DNA of 8,633 bases. Origin: Candidatus Omnitrophota bacterium. GTDB taxonomy: Bacteria > Omnitrophota > Gorgyraeia > Duberdicusellales > 4484-171. How positions within the stretch are numbered: position 1 is the stretch's first letter; each line of letters starts with the position of its first letter. This document shows positions 1 through 6,492 of the stretch, piece after piece. The stretch spans positions 1-8,633 of the forward strand of contig JAMWDA010000064.1 in the NCBI GenBank assembly GCA_023818995.1. The letters are read 5' to 3'. The position numbers and the translations under genes were made by a program. Under the pieces are notes generated by a model that saw only the letters and a list, made by a program, of their open reading frames with translations, did not search any database and had not been told where the DNA came from.

Positions 1-266
1 CTTTTGTTTCTTGTTTCTTATTAGGTTTGATTATCTCTCCCGTAGAGGTAGCTATTAGAAGTATAATTCATAGGGATAGTCAAGATAAATTTTTAGGTAG
101 AATATTTAGTTCTCTGGAGATGTTAATACATACATCGTTATTATTCTTTATGTTTATCTCCTCTTATTTAGCCGATAAGGTATTTACTCCCTTTACAATT
201 ATCGTTGGTGTAGGTATAATAGTTTTTACTTTTGCTATATTCAGCCTTTTTTCCTATGATGGTTAG
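1..266 (+). CDS. Major facilitator superfamily transporter, C-terminal end (partial)
   Basis: Reading frame 3 is open from the left edge to a TAG at 264-266, giving 88 residues of a protein that starts outside the window. There is no reason to use the internal TTG at 27 as a start. The visible part has a hydrophobic stretch, then a basic loop with GRIFSSLEMLIH, then two more hydrophobic stretches (about residues 54-68 and 74-86) and a short tail. The loop resembles the R-G-R-V-F-S type segment between helices near the C-terminus of drug-efflux-like MFS permeases, so an inner-membrane transporter is likely; the substrate cannot be told. The end overlaps the start of rnfC by 11 bases and also carries a probable promoter for the rnf cluster. 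The family call rests on a short piece and is moderate. Confidence 0.6.
   Translation, partial: FVSCFLLGLIISPVEVAIRSIIHRDSQDKFLGRIFSSLEMLIHTSLLFFMFISSYLADKVFTPFTIIVGVGIIVFTFAIFSLFSYDG
192..220 (+). promoter_or_regulatory. Putative sigma-70 promoter of the rnf cluster
   Basis: A -35 box TTTACA (192-197) is followed after exactly 17 bases by a perfect -10 box TATAAT (215-220). Transcription would start near 227, leaving a leader of about 29 bases before the rnfC ATG at 256. The promoter lies wholly inside the end of the upstream transporter gene. In such AT-rich DNA chance matches occur, but the two boxes together with ideal spacing just before a six-gene cluster make it credible. Confidence 0.55.
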
Positions 267-1542
267 AGTAGAAGAATATAAGTTGCCCCAACATAATATT
301 ATTAGTGAAAAATTTTTTCAGCCTACAAGATTATATCTTCCTTTAGCTCAGCACACAGGTAAACCATCCCACCCTTTAGTAAAAAAGGGAGATTATGTAG
401 AGGAAGCACAGTTGATTGCTTCCCAAGATGGTTTAATATCCAGTTGCCTACACTCACCTTCTAAAGGTAGAGTTGTTGATATAGATGAGTTCAATCATCC
501 TATTTTAAAGCGTGCTAAAGCAATTATTATTGATTGTGATAATCAACCTAAAAATTACTCTTTGCGAAAGGATATTGATAGTTTGGGTAAGTTAGAATTA
601 TTGGATATTATTAAAAAAAGTGGTATCGTAGGGATGGGAGGAGCGGCATTCCCTACTTATGTAAAATTGTCCCCTCCTAAAATGATTGATACTCTGATAA
701 TTAATGGTTGCGAGTGTGAACCTTACTTAGCCAGTGATTACCGCTTAATGGTAGAAAAATTAGAGGAAATTTTTAAAGGTATAGAGATAATATACAAGAT
801 ATTAGAGCCAAAAACTATATTTTTCTGTATAGAAGATAATAAACCTGAAGCGATAAAAAAATTTAATCTTTTGATTAACACAAAGAAATTTAAATTCCCT
901 TCTATTTCTCTTAGAGTGTTAAAAACTTTCTATCCTCAGGGAGGAGAAAAACAGCTTATCTATTCTGTTACTAAACGTAAAGTTCCTTCAGGTAAACTTC
1001 CTTTTGATGTGGGTTGTTTGGTGCATAATGTAGCTACTTGCTTTGCTATCTATGAGGCAGTCTATTGGGATAAGCCATTGATAGAAAGATTAGTTTCCTT
1101 TGTAGGAGATGCTTTAGTTTCTCCTAAGAATCTTTGGTTAAAGATAGGCACCAGCCTAAAGGAATTAAAAGAAAAGGGAATACTTAATTTTAAATTTGAA
1201 CCCAAAAAAATTATTTGTGGTGGACCAATGATGGGTATAGCTTTAGAAAGTTTAGATTGCCCTGTGCTCAAAGGTAGTGGAGGTTTCTTATTTCTCACTA
1301 AGGATGTAGATTTAAAAGAGGAGTTACCTTGTATAAGATGCGCTCGCTGTGTAGATGCCTGTCCAATGGGACTTTTGCCCTTGGAGTATGCCAAGATAGT
1401 TAAAGTTAGTGATTATGATAAGTTAGAGGAGTTCAACATTAAAGATTGTATTGAGTGTGGTTGTTGCGCTTATATTTGTCCTTCCAATATACCTATTGTC
1501 CATTATATAAAGATAGGTAAAAGATATGCCAATAATAGTTAG
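256..1542 (+). CDS. rnfC: Rnf complex subunit C (NADH-binding iron-sulfur flavoprotein)
   Basis: RnfC is the peripheral subunit of the ferredoxin:NAD+ oxidoreductase that handles NAD(H), using FMN and two [4Fe-4S] clusters. The 428-residue protein has the usual RnfC length. An N-terminal barrel-like part holds the lipoyl-like VKKGDYV segment (residues 42-48). It is followed by the glycine loop GMGGAAFPTYVKL (126-138), which is the nucleotide/flavin signature, then NGCECEPY (150-157) and PQGGEKQLI (227-235). Two ferredoxin motifs end the protein: C359/C362/C365/C369-P and C398/C401/C404/C408-P, with an extra cysteine at 403. A longer frame could begin at TTG 232, but ATG 256 (or 259) fits the family better. 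No Shine-Dalgarno sequence is visible, so translation may be coupled to the upstream gene, which it overlaps by 11 bases. Confidence 0.95.
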   Translation: MMVRVEEYKLPQHNIISEKFFQPTRLYLPLAQHTGKPSHPLVKKGDYVEEAQLIASQDGLISSCLHSPSKGRVVDIDEFNHPILKRAKAIIIDCDNQPKNYSLRKDIDSLGKLELLDIIKKSGIVGMGGAAFPTYVKLSPPKMIDTLIINGCECEPYLASDYRLMVEKLEEIFKGIEIIYKILEPKTIFFCIEDNKPEAIKKFNLLINTKKFKFPSISLRVLKTFYPQGGEKQLIYSVTKRKVPSGKLPFDVGCLVHNVATCFAIYEAVYWDKPLIERLVSFVGDALVSPKNLWLKIGTSLKELKEKGILNFKFEPKKIICGGPMMGIALESLDCPVLKGSGGFLFLTKDVDLKEELPCIRCARCVDACPMGLLPLEYAKIVKVSDYDKLEEFNIKDCIECGCCAYICPSNIPIVHYIKIGKRYANNS

Positions 1543-1990
1543 TAGTTCGCCTCACTTAAAATCAAAGTTAACTACACCTTACCTTATGCGTGAGGTGATT
1601 GTAGGATTAATCCCTGTAGTAATTGCTTCTATAGTATTTTTTAATTATCGGGCAGTAGCTTTAATTTCTATCTGTATCGTTACATCTGTATTTACCGAAG
1701 AGTTAATATTTAAGATAAGGAGAAAACACCCCCCTCAAAGAGATTATAGCGCCTTTCTTACCGGTTTACTTTTAGCTTTAATCTTACCACCTTTAACTTC
1801 TTGGTATGCCGCGGTTTTAGGGTCTGTTTTTGCTATTGCTGTAGTAAAACATATTTTTGGAGGATTAGGTTCAAATATTTTCAATCCCGCATTAATGGCA
1901 AGAGCATTTCTTATGGCTGGTTACCCTAAGATGCTTACTAGTTTCTGTAAACCTTTATCTTACGATGTTATATCTCAAGCAACTCCTTAA
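1526..1990 (+). CDS. rnfD: Rnf complex subunit D, N-terminal half (gene split by a frameshift)
   Basis: RnfD is an integral membrane subunit carrying FMN covalently bound to a threonine; it belongs with NqrB. This part gives 154 residues with several membrane helices (about 24-40, 44-60, 76-90, 92-110), the conserved FGGLGSNIFNPALMARAFL segment (111-129), and D147-V-I-S150-Q-A-T153, which matches the Dxx(S/T)xAT flavin-attachment motif; T153 is the likely attachment site. Directly after P154 comes TAA (1988-1990). The rest of RnfD continues in the next frame (+1). The start overlaps rnfC by 17 bases. Whether this is a real mutation, a sequence error, a recoding site or a two-piece protein cannot be decided here; an error or mutation is the simplest view. 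Confidence 0.85.
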   Translation: MPIIVSSSPHLKSKLTTPYLMREVIVGLIPVVIASIVFFNYRAVALISICIVTSVFTEELIFKIRRKHPPQRDYSAFLTGLLLALILPPLTSWYAAVLGSVFAIAVVKHIFGGLGSNIFNPALMARAFLMAGYPKMLTSFCKPLSYDVISQATP

Positions 1991-2444
1991 TTTTATTATA
2001 ACCCCTATACATAAGCTTTTTATAGGTAATGTTTCCGGAAGTTTAGGAGAGACATCAGCATTAGCTATTCTAATCGGTGGTACATACATATTGGTAAGGA
2101 GAATAGCTGATTGGCGTATCCCTTTAAGTTTGTTACTTACGGTTACAGGGATAAGTTCTATATTCTATTTTATTAATCCTAATAATGGTTCGGTATTTTT
2201 TCATCTCTTTAGTGGAGGATTACTTTTAGGAGCTTTCTTTATGGCTACTGACCCTGTAACTACTCCTGTAACCAAAATTGGTAGGTATATTTTTGGAATA
2301 GGTTGTGGTATACTGATAATGGTTATTCGCTATTTTAGTGGATTACCCGAAGGGGTGATGTATGCTATACTTTTTATGAATATGTGCACACCTTTGATTA
2401 ATCGTTATACCTCTCCTTTACCCTTGGGAGTTAAGAGGAGGTAA
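1965..2444 (+). CDS. rnfD: Rnf complex subunit D, C-terminal half (frame +1 relative to the first half)
   Basis: This frame carries the rest of RnfD. From about residue 9 it reads LNFIITPIHKLF and then GNVSGSLGETSALAILIGG, the signature that follows the flavin motif in RnfD/NqrB proteins. Then come several membrane helices, DWRIP, and the conserved GAFFMATDPVTTPVT segment. Joined to the first half at 1987/1989 it makes about 304 residues, close to a normal RnfD. The ATG at 1965 overlaps the first half by 26 bases and has no ribosome binding site, and the residues between it and the homologous part look unrelated to RnfD, so a separate start there is doubtful, although reinitiation close to the upstream stop is possible. 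The TAA at 2442-2444 lies within the ribosome binding site of rnfG. Confidence 0.8.
   Translation: MLYLKQLLNFIITPIHKLFIGNVSGSLGETSALAILIGGTYILVRRIADWRIPLSLLLTVTGISSIFYFINPNNGSVFFHLFSGGLLLGAFFMATDPVTTPVTKIGRYIFGIGCGILIMVIRYFSGLPEGVMYAILFMNMCTPLINRYTSPLPLGVKRR
1985..1990 (+). other. Frame break in rnfD (CCT TAA)
   Basis: The zero-frame reads ACT CCT TAA. Skipping one T (1988) gives ACT CCT AAT TTT ATT and restores the RnfD frame; adding two bases would do the same. The conserved family sequence normally reads A-T-P-L here, so loss of two bases (giving P-L-N) fits slightly better than gain of one. A proline codon before a stop is also compatible with +1 slippage, as in known recoding sites such as that of prfB, but no stimulatory Shine-Dalgarno-like element is seen just upstream. 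Confidence 0.7.
2436..2442 (+). promoter_or_regulatory. Strong ribosome binding site of rnfG
   Basis: AGGAGGT is a complete match to the anti-Shine-Dalgarno sequence, four bases before the ATG at 2447, and includes the first base of the rnfD stop codon. It is the strongest such site in the cluster. It would allow rnfG to be translated even if ribosomes leave early at the frame break in rnfD. Confidence 0.8.
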
Positions 2445-2446
2445 CG

Positions 2447-3007
2447 ATGATAAAGAATATTAAGATAGTAGCTGTACTCACATTTATCTGTATTCTCTGT
2501 GCATTTTTACTCTCTTTAGTAAATATTTTAGCAAGAGATGAAATTGAGAAGAATCAGAGAAGAGAGATTGAAGAAGCAATTTTTAATTTATCTCCCCTAA
2601 CTAAGCGGATAGAGATATTTAGTTTGGATAACGATAAGGTATATCGTCTCCTTGACCAGGATAATAATTTAGTAGGTTATGGATTTATTGCTCAAGGTAA
2701 TGGTTATCAGGGCACGATTAAAATATTAGTGGTGACTAACCAATCTTTAGATGAGCTGGAAGGTATAGAGATAATTGAATCTTCAGAAACGCCGGGTTTA
2801 GGAGGAAGGATAAGGGAGGAGTTCTTTAAAGACCAATTCAAAAAATTAAAAGTTCAACCTCAAATAGAATGTGTTAAAGATGGCAAAAAGAAAGCTAATC
2901 AAATCCAGGCAATAACCAGTGCTACTATCTCTTCGAGGTTGGCAGTAGATATTGTTAATCAAAAGATAAAAGATATAAGAGATAATATTAATAATGAGAG
3001 TAAATAA
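2447..3007 (+). CDS. rnfG: Rnf complex subunit G (covalent FMN-binding protein)
   Basis: RnfG is anchored by one N-terminal helix and exposes an FMN-binding domain outside the cytoplasmic membrane, where it passes electrons within the Rnf complex. The 186-residue protein shows a helix at about residues 6-28, then a soluble domain with the conserved E113(or E110)-x-TPGLGG segment (ETPGLGG, 114-120) and T157-S-A-T160-I-S-S near the C-terminus. T160 is the predicted threonine that ApbE links to FMN. The family's usual aspartate three residues before this TSAT block is Q154 here. The start is fixed by a full Shine-Dalgarno sequence. The end overlaps rnfE by 14 bases. The match to family length and order is good. 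Confidence 0.93.
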   Translation: MIKNIKIVAVLTFICILCAFLLSLVNILARDEIEKNQRREIEEAIFNLSPLTKRIEIFSLDNDKVYRLLDQDNNLVGYGFIAQGNGYQGTIKILVVTNQSLDELEGIEIIESSETPGLGGRIREEFFKDQFKKLKVQPQIECVKDGKKKANQIQAITSATISSRLAVDIVNQKIKDIRDNINNESK

Positions 3008-3599
3008 TATAAACAGAGAGTTTAACAAAGGTTTATGGGAAGCTAACCCTCTAATGCGCCAACTATTGGGTATGTGTTCTACATTAGCTATTACTACTAC
3101 AGTAATGAATGCTATTTTTATGGGTTTAGGTGTTATATTTGTGCTTATTTGTTCTGCTTTTTTTGTTTCTTTAATCAGAAAGATAGTTCCTCAAGAAGTG
3201 CGTATTGCTGTCTATGCAGTAATAATAGCTACGTTTGTAACTATAGTTGATATATTTTTTAAGGCTAAGTTTCCTTTGGTGAGTAAAGCTTTGGGCCCTT
3301 ATGTTCCTCTTATTATCGTTAACTGTATTATTTTAGGTAGATGTGAGGGTTTTTCTTCAAGAAATTCTATTTTAGTCTCTATGTTAGATGGTTTAGGTAT
3401 GGGATTAGGTTATAGCTGGGTTCTATTAGTTTTAGCTATTTTAAGAGAAATATTAGGTTCGGGTAAACTATTAGGGATAAGTATTTTACCTAACTCCTAT
3501 AACCCTTTAATTGTTATGGTTTTACCGGCAGGAGCATTTTTAATTTTGGGTTTACTGTTAGCGATAATGAATAGTATAGATATAAAGAGAGAGGGATGA
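2994..3599 (+). CDS. rnfE: Rnf complex subunit E (integral membrane subunit)
   Basis: RnfE is one of two related membrane subunits (with RnfA) that form the core of the complex and are thought to help electrons cross the membrane. This 201-residue protein has the N-terminal family pattern F-N-K-G-L-W-x-x-N-P (10-19) and about six helices. C28 in LGMCSTLAITT and C111 in VNCIILGRCEGF are the conserved cysteines expected to ligate iron at the RnfA/RnfE interface. The usual C-P after the first cysteine is C-S here, and C117 is an additional cysteine. The ATG at 2994 lies within the end of rnfG, and only a weak purine-rich stretch precedes it, so translational coupling is likely. It overlaps rnfA by four bases (ATGA). 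Confidence 0.93.
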   Translation: MRVNNINREFNKGLWEANPLMRQLLGMCSTLAITTTVMNAIFMGLGVIFVLICSAFFVSLIRKIVPQEVRIAVYAVIIATFVTIVDIFFKAKFPLVSKALGPYVPLIIVNCIILGRCEGFSSRNSILVSMLDGLGMGLGYSWVLLVLAILREILGSGKLLGISILPNSYNPLIVMVLPAGAFLILGLLLAIMNSIDIKREG

Positions 3600-4177
3600 A
3601 AGATATAATCACTATTTTTATTTCCGCTGTTTTTATCAACAACCTTGTGCTTTATTACTTTTTAGGGATATGTCCATTTTTAGGAGTTTCGGCAAAGATA
3701 GAGTCTGCTTTAGGTATGGGTATGGCAGTTATTTTTGTTATTACTTTAGCAAATACTATAAGCTGGCTTATTTATCATTTGGTATTGGTTAAATTAGGTA
3801 TAACTTTTTTGACTTATGTTGTATTTATTCTCTCTATTGCTTCTTTAGTTCAAATTGTAGAGATGGTGATAAAGAGATTTTCTCCCCCTCTTTATAAATC
3901 CTTAGGTATATTTTTGCCTCTCATCACAGTGAACTGTGCTATCTTAGGGTCAACACTTTTTATGATAGCCAAAGATTACAATTTTATAGAAGCGGTAATT
4001 TATGGTTTCAGTGGTGGTTTGGGGTTTACTTTGATAATTGTGATAATGGCAAGTTTAAGAGAAGATTTAGATTATGCTGATGTGCCTGCTATTTTTAAAG
4101 GAGCGGCAATTACTCTTATAACCACAGGTTTGTTTGCCTTGGTATTTATGGGTTTTTCTGGACTGATTAGTGCATAG
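3596..4177 (+). CDS. rnfA: Rnf complex subunit A (integral membrane subunit)
   Basis: RnfA pairs with RnfE in the membrane core of the ion-translocating ferredoxin:NAD+ oxidoreductase. The 193-residue protein has the normal length and six predicted helices. It carries the hallmark segment N15-N-L-V-L with FLGICPFLGVSAKIESALGMG (22-42), in which C26 is the conserved cysteine. The second one, C114, lies in LPLITVNCAILGSTLF (107-122). The start is the ATG overlapping the rnfE stop as ATGA, preceded by the purine-rich AGAGAGAGGG. The stop is four bases before rnfB. Identification is secure from the motif and from the operon position. Confidence 0.95.
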   Translation: MKDIITIFISAVFINNLVLYYFLGICPFLGVSAKIESALGMGMAVIFVITLANTISWLIYHLVLVKLGITFLTYVVFILSIASLVQIVEMVIKRFSPPLYKSLGIFLPLITVNCAILGSTLFMIAKDYNFIEAVIYGFSGGLGFTLIIVIMASLREDLDYADVPAIFKGAAITLITTGLFALVFMGFSGLISA

Positions 4178-4181
4178 TTAG

Positions 4182-4979
4182 ATGCAGATTCTTTCAGCAA
4201 CATTAGTTTTGGGTTTAAGTGGTTTTTTGTTTGCTTTACTTCTTGCTTTTTTGAGTAAGAAGTTAAAAGTAGAGGAGAACCCTTTGATAGAAAAAATATT
4301 TAATCTATTACCTCAAGCTAACTGCGGAGCTTGTGGATTTGCCGGCTGTAAAGCATTTGCTAAGGCTATCGTTAGTAATCCTAAAGTTTTTTCTCCCTGT
4401 ATTTCTGCCGGTAAGACTGTTAATGAGGAGATAACTAAAGCATTAGGTTTAAAAGAGGTATTATCAGAAAGAAGTTTTGTAGCAATTCATCATTGTGGGG
4501 CAGAGGAAAATGAGAAAAAGAAGTCTTATGTTTATTTTGGTCCAAAAACCTGTAAAGGAGCTAATATTATTGGTGTTTTTGATTGTGCATACGGTTGTTT
4601 AGGATTAGGAGATTGTGTAGTTGTTTGTCCGGTTAGAGCGATAACTTTAAAGGATGGGAGGATTTATATTGACCATAATATATGTATAGGTTGTGGTAAA
4701 TGTGTTAAGAGTTGTCCACGTAATCTTTTTGAGATAGTCCCTCGCTCTAAAGATCTCCCTACATATTTTGTCGCTTGTAATAATCCTGAGAGAGGAGCTA
4801 ACGTAAAGAATGTATGTAGACGTGGATGTATAGGTTGTGGTATATGCACAAAATTTAAAGGCTCACCTTTTTATCTTGAAGGTAACATTTCCCGTATAGA
4901 TTATAGCAAGGTTATGGGCGAAAATGTTTTAAAAGAGGCAAAAGAAAAATGCCCAACTAAATGTATTTTTAATGGTTAA
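4182..4979 (+). CDS. rnfB: Rnf complex subunit B (ferredoxin-type iron-sulfur subunit)
   Basis: RnfB takes electrons from ferredoxin. The 265-residue protein has one N-terminal helix (about 4-24), then the RnfB-type cluster domain with C48/C51/C56 and C73. Next comes a double ferredoxin domain with C135/C139/C145/C149-P (the GCLGLGDC signature) and C168/C171/C174/C178-P. A further C-terminal ferredoxin-like domain has C212, C216, C219, C222, C257-P and C261. In this last domain the fourth cysteine of the first motif (K226 in its place) and the first three of the second motif are missing, so it probably binds one cluster instead of two. No clear Shine-Dalgarno sequence precedes the ATG; coupling to rnfA is likely. 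The end overlaps the next gene by eight bases. Confidence 0.95.
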   Translation: MQILSATLVLGLSGFLFALLLAFLSKKLKVEENPLIEKIFNLLPQANCGACGFAGCKAFAKAIVSNPKVFSPCISAGKTVNEEITKALGLKEVLSERSFVAIHHCGAEENEKKKSYVYFGPKTCKGANIIGVFDCAYGCLGLGDCVVVCPVRAITLKDGRIYIDHNICIGCGKCVKSCPRNLFEIVPRSKDLPTYFVACNNPERGANVKNVCRRGCIGCGICTKFKGSPFYLEGNISRIDYSKVMGENVLKEAKEKCPTKCIFNG

Positions 4980-5364
4980 AGAAGTAGTAGAGATTATTGA
5001 AAAAATAAATGGTAAGATAAAGATAAAGTTTAAAAAGAAAGCTTTATGTTCCTGTTGTAATTTTACCTCTCTCTGTGGTAGTGAGGAAGAAGTTGTTATT
5101 TTAGATAATTCGGGATTAACTTTGGAAGTAGGCGATAGGATAGAGGTTGGTATAGAGGAGGTCAAATCGTTAATTATAAACTTTCTAACCTTTTTTTTAC
5201 CTATACTGATTTTTATCTCCCTTTTGTTGTTTCTAAAAAAATATGGTGAGTTAACCAGTTTCCTTATAGCTATAATAGTTTTAATTATATACTATTCTTT
5301 TTTAAGAAGTTGGGTTAAGAAGCGAAAGGATTCTTTTAATTTGACTATTTTGAGGAAATTATGA
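4972..5364 (+). CDS. RseC/SoxR-reducing-system family protein
   Basis: The 130-residue protein fits the RseC_MucC family: a short N-terminal domain with a cysteine motif, then two membrane helices (about 68-89 and 94-111) and a basic tail. The motif is C26-S-C28-C29-x5-C35; the family form C-x2-C-x5-C is kept by C26, C29 and C35, with an additional C28. RseC is genetically linked to the Rsx/Rnf complex, where it takes part in keeping SoxR reduced in enterobacteria; in anaerobes its exact job is less clear. Here it overlaps rnfB by eight bases and purN by four (ATGA), so it is probably co-translated with Rnf and may serve its assembly or redox state. The symbol is left empty because the enterobacterial function may not carry over. 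Confidence 0.8.
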   Translation: MVKEVVEIIEKINGKIKIKFKKKALCSCCNFTSLCGSEEEVVILDNSGLTLEVGDRIEVGIEEVKSLIINFLTFFLPILIFISLLLFLKKYGELTSFLIAIIVLIIYYSFLRSWVKKRKDSFNLTILRKL

Positions 5365-5969
5365 TTAATATTGCTGTTCTTGCTTCAGGAAGAGGAACGA
5401 ATTTTGAGGCAATTGTAAAAGCAATAAAGAGTAATTATCTTAAAGCTAATTTAAAAGTTCTTATTACCGATAAGAAAAATGCCTATGTGAGGATAAGAGC
5501 AAGGATGCACGGTGTAAGAGAGGTATTTATTGACCCCAAAAGATTTAATTCGCCTATGGATTTTGAGAAAGAGATAGTTAAGGTTTTAAAAGAAGAGAGG
5601 GTTAAATTAGTGGTTTTAGCAGGATTTATGAGAGTATTATCTCCCTATTTTGTTAATCTATATAAGAACAGAATCCTTAATGTCCACCCTTCCCTATTAC
5701 CAGCATTTAAAGGGAAGAATGCTATAGAAAGAGCATATAAGTATGGAGTGAAAGTTACCGGTGTTACTGTCCACTTTGTAGATAGAAAAGTTGATAATGG
5801 CCCGATAATTTTACAGGAGAGCTTGAAAATTAAAGATGATTACTCTTTAAAAGAATTAGAAGAAAATATTCACCATATTGAACATAGACTCTATCCTAAA
5901 GCGATAAAGTTAGCTATAGAAGGCAGGTTAAAGATAAAGGGAAGAAGAGTTACCGTTGAGAAATTGTAA
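5361..5969 (+). CDS. purN: Phosphoribosylglycinamide formyltransferase
   Basis: PurN transfers a formyl group from 10-formyltetrahydrofolate to GAR, the third step of de novo purine synthesis, in the cytoplasm. The 202-residue protein has the usual length. The phosphate-binding start ASGRGTNFEAI is at residues 8-18. N107-V-H109-PSLLPAFKG (107-118) holds the catalytic Asn and His. GVTVHFVDRKVDNGPII (134-150) holds the catalytic D145. These correspond to the Asn/His/Asp triad of the Escherichia coli enzyme. GAGG (5352-5355) is a reasonable ribosome binding site, and the ATG overlaps the stop of the RseC-like gene. No other purine gene is in the window, so its position behind the rnf cluster seems to reflect a shared transcript more than a pathway link. 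Confidence 0.95.
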   Translation: MINIAVLASGRGTNFEAIVKAIKSNYLKANLKVLITDKKNAYVRIRARMHGVREVFIDPKRFNSPMDFEKEIVKVLKEERVKLVVLAGFMRVLSPYFVNLYKNRILNVHPSLLPAFKGKNAIERAYKYGVKVTGVTVHFVDRKVDNGPIILQESLKIKDDYSLKELEENIHHIEHRLYPKAIKLAIEGRLKIKGRRVTVEKL

Positions 5970-5993
5970 ATTATCGGTGTAATTGGTAAATTT

Positions 5994-6296
5994 ATGGGTG
6001 AGAGAATAAAAGGATTATTTTTGAGATTGATCGTTTGGGGATTATTCATTTTTATACTAATTTTTATTGCTCTTTTTATTTATTTCCCCGATTACTATAG
6101 ATTAACAAAATTAAGAGAAGAGAATGAAAGATTAAGATTAAAGATTGATGGTTTAAAGAAAGAGATAGCTAATTTGAGAGATGATATGGATAAATTAGAA
6201 GAGGATTCTTTTATCTGGGAGAAATTAGCTCGCCAGAATTTAGGAGTGGTGAAAAAAGGAGAAATATTAGTTGACATTGTTCCTAAACAAGAATAA
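5994..6296 (+). CDS. FtsB/DivIC-like septum formation initiator
   Basis: The 100-residue protein has the layout of FtsB/DivIC, a small bitopic division protein that works with FtsL and the FtsQ/DivIB partner at the septum. A short N-terminus is followed by one membrane helix (about 10-31), then a charged coiled coil (about 37-70) with regular leucines. The end has the family pattern E/D-x-F-I-W-E-K-L-A-R-Q-N-L-G-V-V-K-K-G-E-I (about 71-91), close to the usual i-E-k-x-A-R-e-x-L-g-x-v-x-x-g-E. It follows purN by 24 bases. No good Shine-Dalgarno sequence is seen, but ATG 5994 is the first ATG after the in-frame purN stop. The gene end contains the promoter for the tRNA downstream. FtsB and DivIC cannot be separated by sequence alone. 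Confidence 0.85.
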   Translation: MGERIKGLFLRLIVWGLFIFILIFIALFIYFPDYYRLTKLREENERLRLKIDGLKKEIANLRDDMDKLEEDSFIWEKLARQNLGVVKKGEILVDIVPKQE

Positions 6297-6299
6297 AAT
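6271..6299 (+). promoter_or_regulatory. Near-consensus sigma-70 promoter of the initiator tRNA gene
   Basis: A perfect TTGACA (6271-6276) is followed after 17 bases by TAAAAT (6294-6299), five of six to the -10 consensus. Transcription would begin around 6305-6307, a few bases before the mature tRNA end at 6311. The -35 box and spacer lie within the last codons of the FtsB/DivIC-like gene and the -10 box covers its stop codon. Confidence 0.7.
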
Positions 6300-6310
6300 A
6301 AAATAACTTT

Positions 6311-6387
<77 letters not shown>

Positions 6388-6492
6388 ATGTTATTATTTG
6401 AGAAGTAGATTTTTAAACAGAATGAAAAAATTAAAACCTATCTAAAATAATAGTGATAAATTTAAGTGTATAATTAATATATAGTAATTTTT
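6388..6492 (+). other. AT-rich spacer without a gene
   Basis: These 105 bases hold no open frame of note and no stable GC-rich hairpin followed by a T run, so no intrinsic terminator for the tRNA is evident. A perfect -10-like TATAAT lies at 6469-6474, about a dozen bases before the expected start point region of the ROK gene, but there is no good -35 box at 16-18 bases before it. Confidence 0.6.
6469..6474 (+). promoter_or_regulatory. Possible -10 box of the ROK-family gene
   Basis: TATAAT is preceded directly by GTG, which is near but not in the exact register of an extended -10 element, and the -35 region is poor (AT-rich only). Transcription would start near 6481, giving a leader of about 12 bases without a Shine-Dalgarno sequence before the ATG at 6493. 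Weak by itself, because TATAAT is common in such DNA. Confidence 0.3.

Noticed and set aside
62..67. TATAAT in the transporter gene as a promoter
   Set aside because: No -35-like box at a fitting distance; such hexamers are frequent in AT-rich DNA.
232..255. Upstream TTG start for rnfC
   Set aside because: It would add eight residues not expected in RnfC, and two ATG codons follow at 256 and 259.
1062..1394. 110-residue open frame on the minus strand
   Set aside because: It lies opposite the clearly conserved Fe-S region of rnfC and resembles no known protein.
1965..1990. A second independent gene starting at ATG 1965
   Set aside because: Its first residues are out of frame with RnfD conservation and no ribosome binding site is present; it is better seen as the C-terminal half of rnfD, although reinitiation cannot be excluded.
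5341..5371. TTGACT with AT-rich hexamers near the purN start
   Set aside because: The best -10 candidates are poor or at 19 bases spacing, and the gene is tightly overlapped by its upstream neighbour.
6388..6455. Possible terminator after the tRNA from TATTATTT and AAATAATA repeats
   Set aside because: The arms are AT-only, about 45 bases apart, and no T run follows; chance pairing is more likely.
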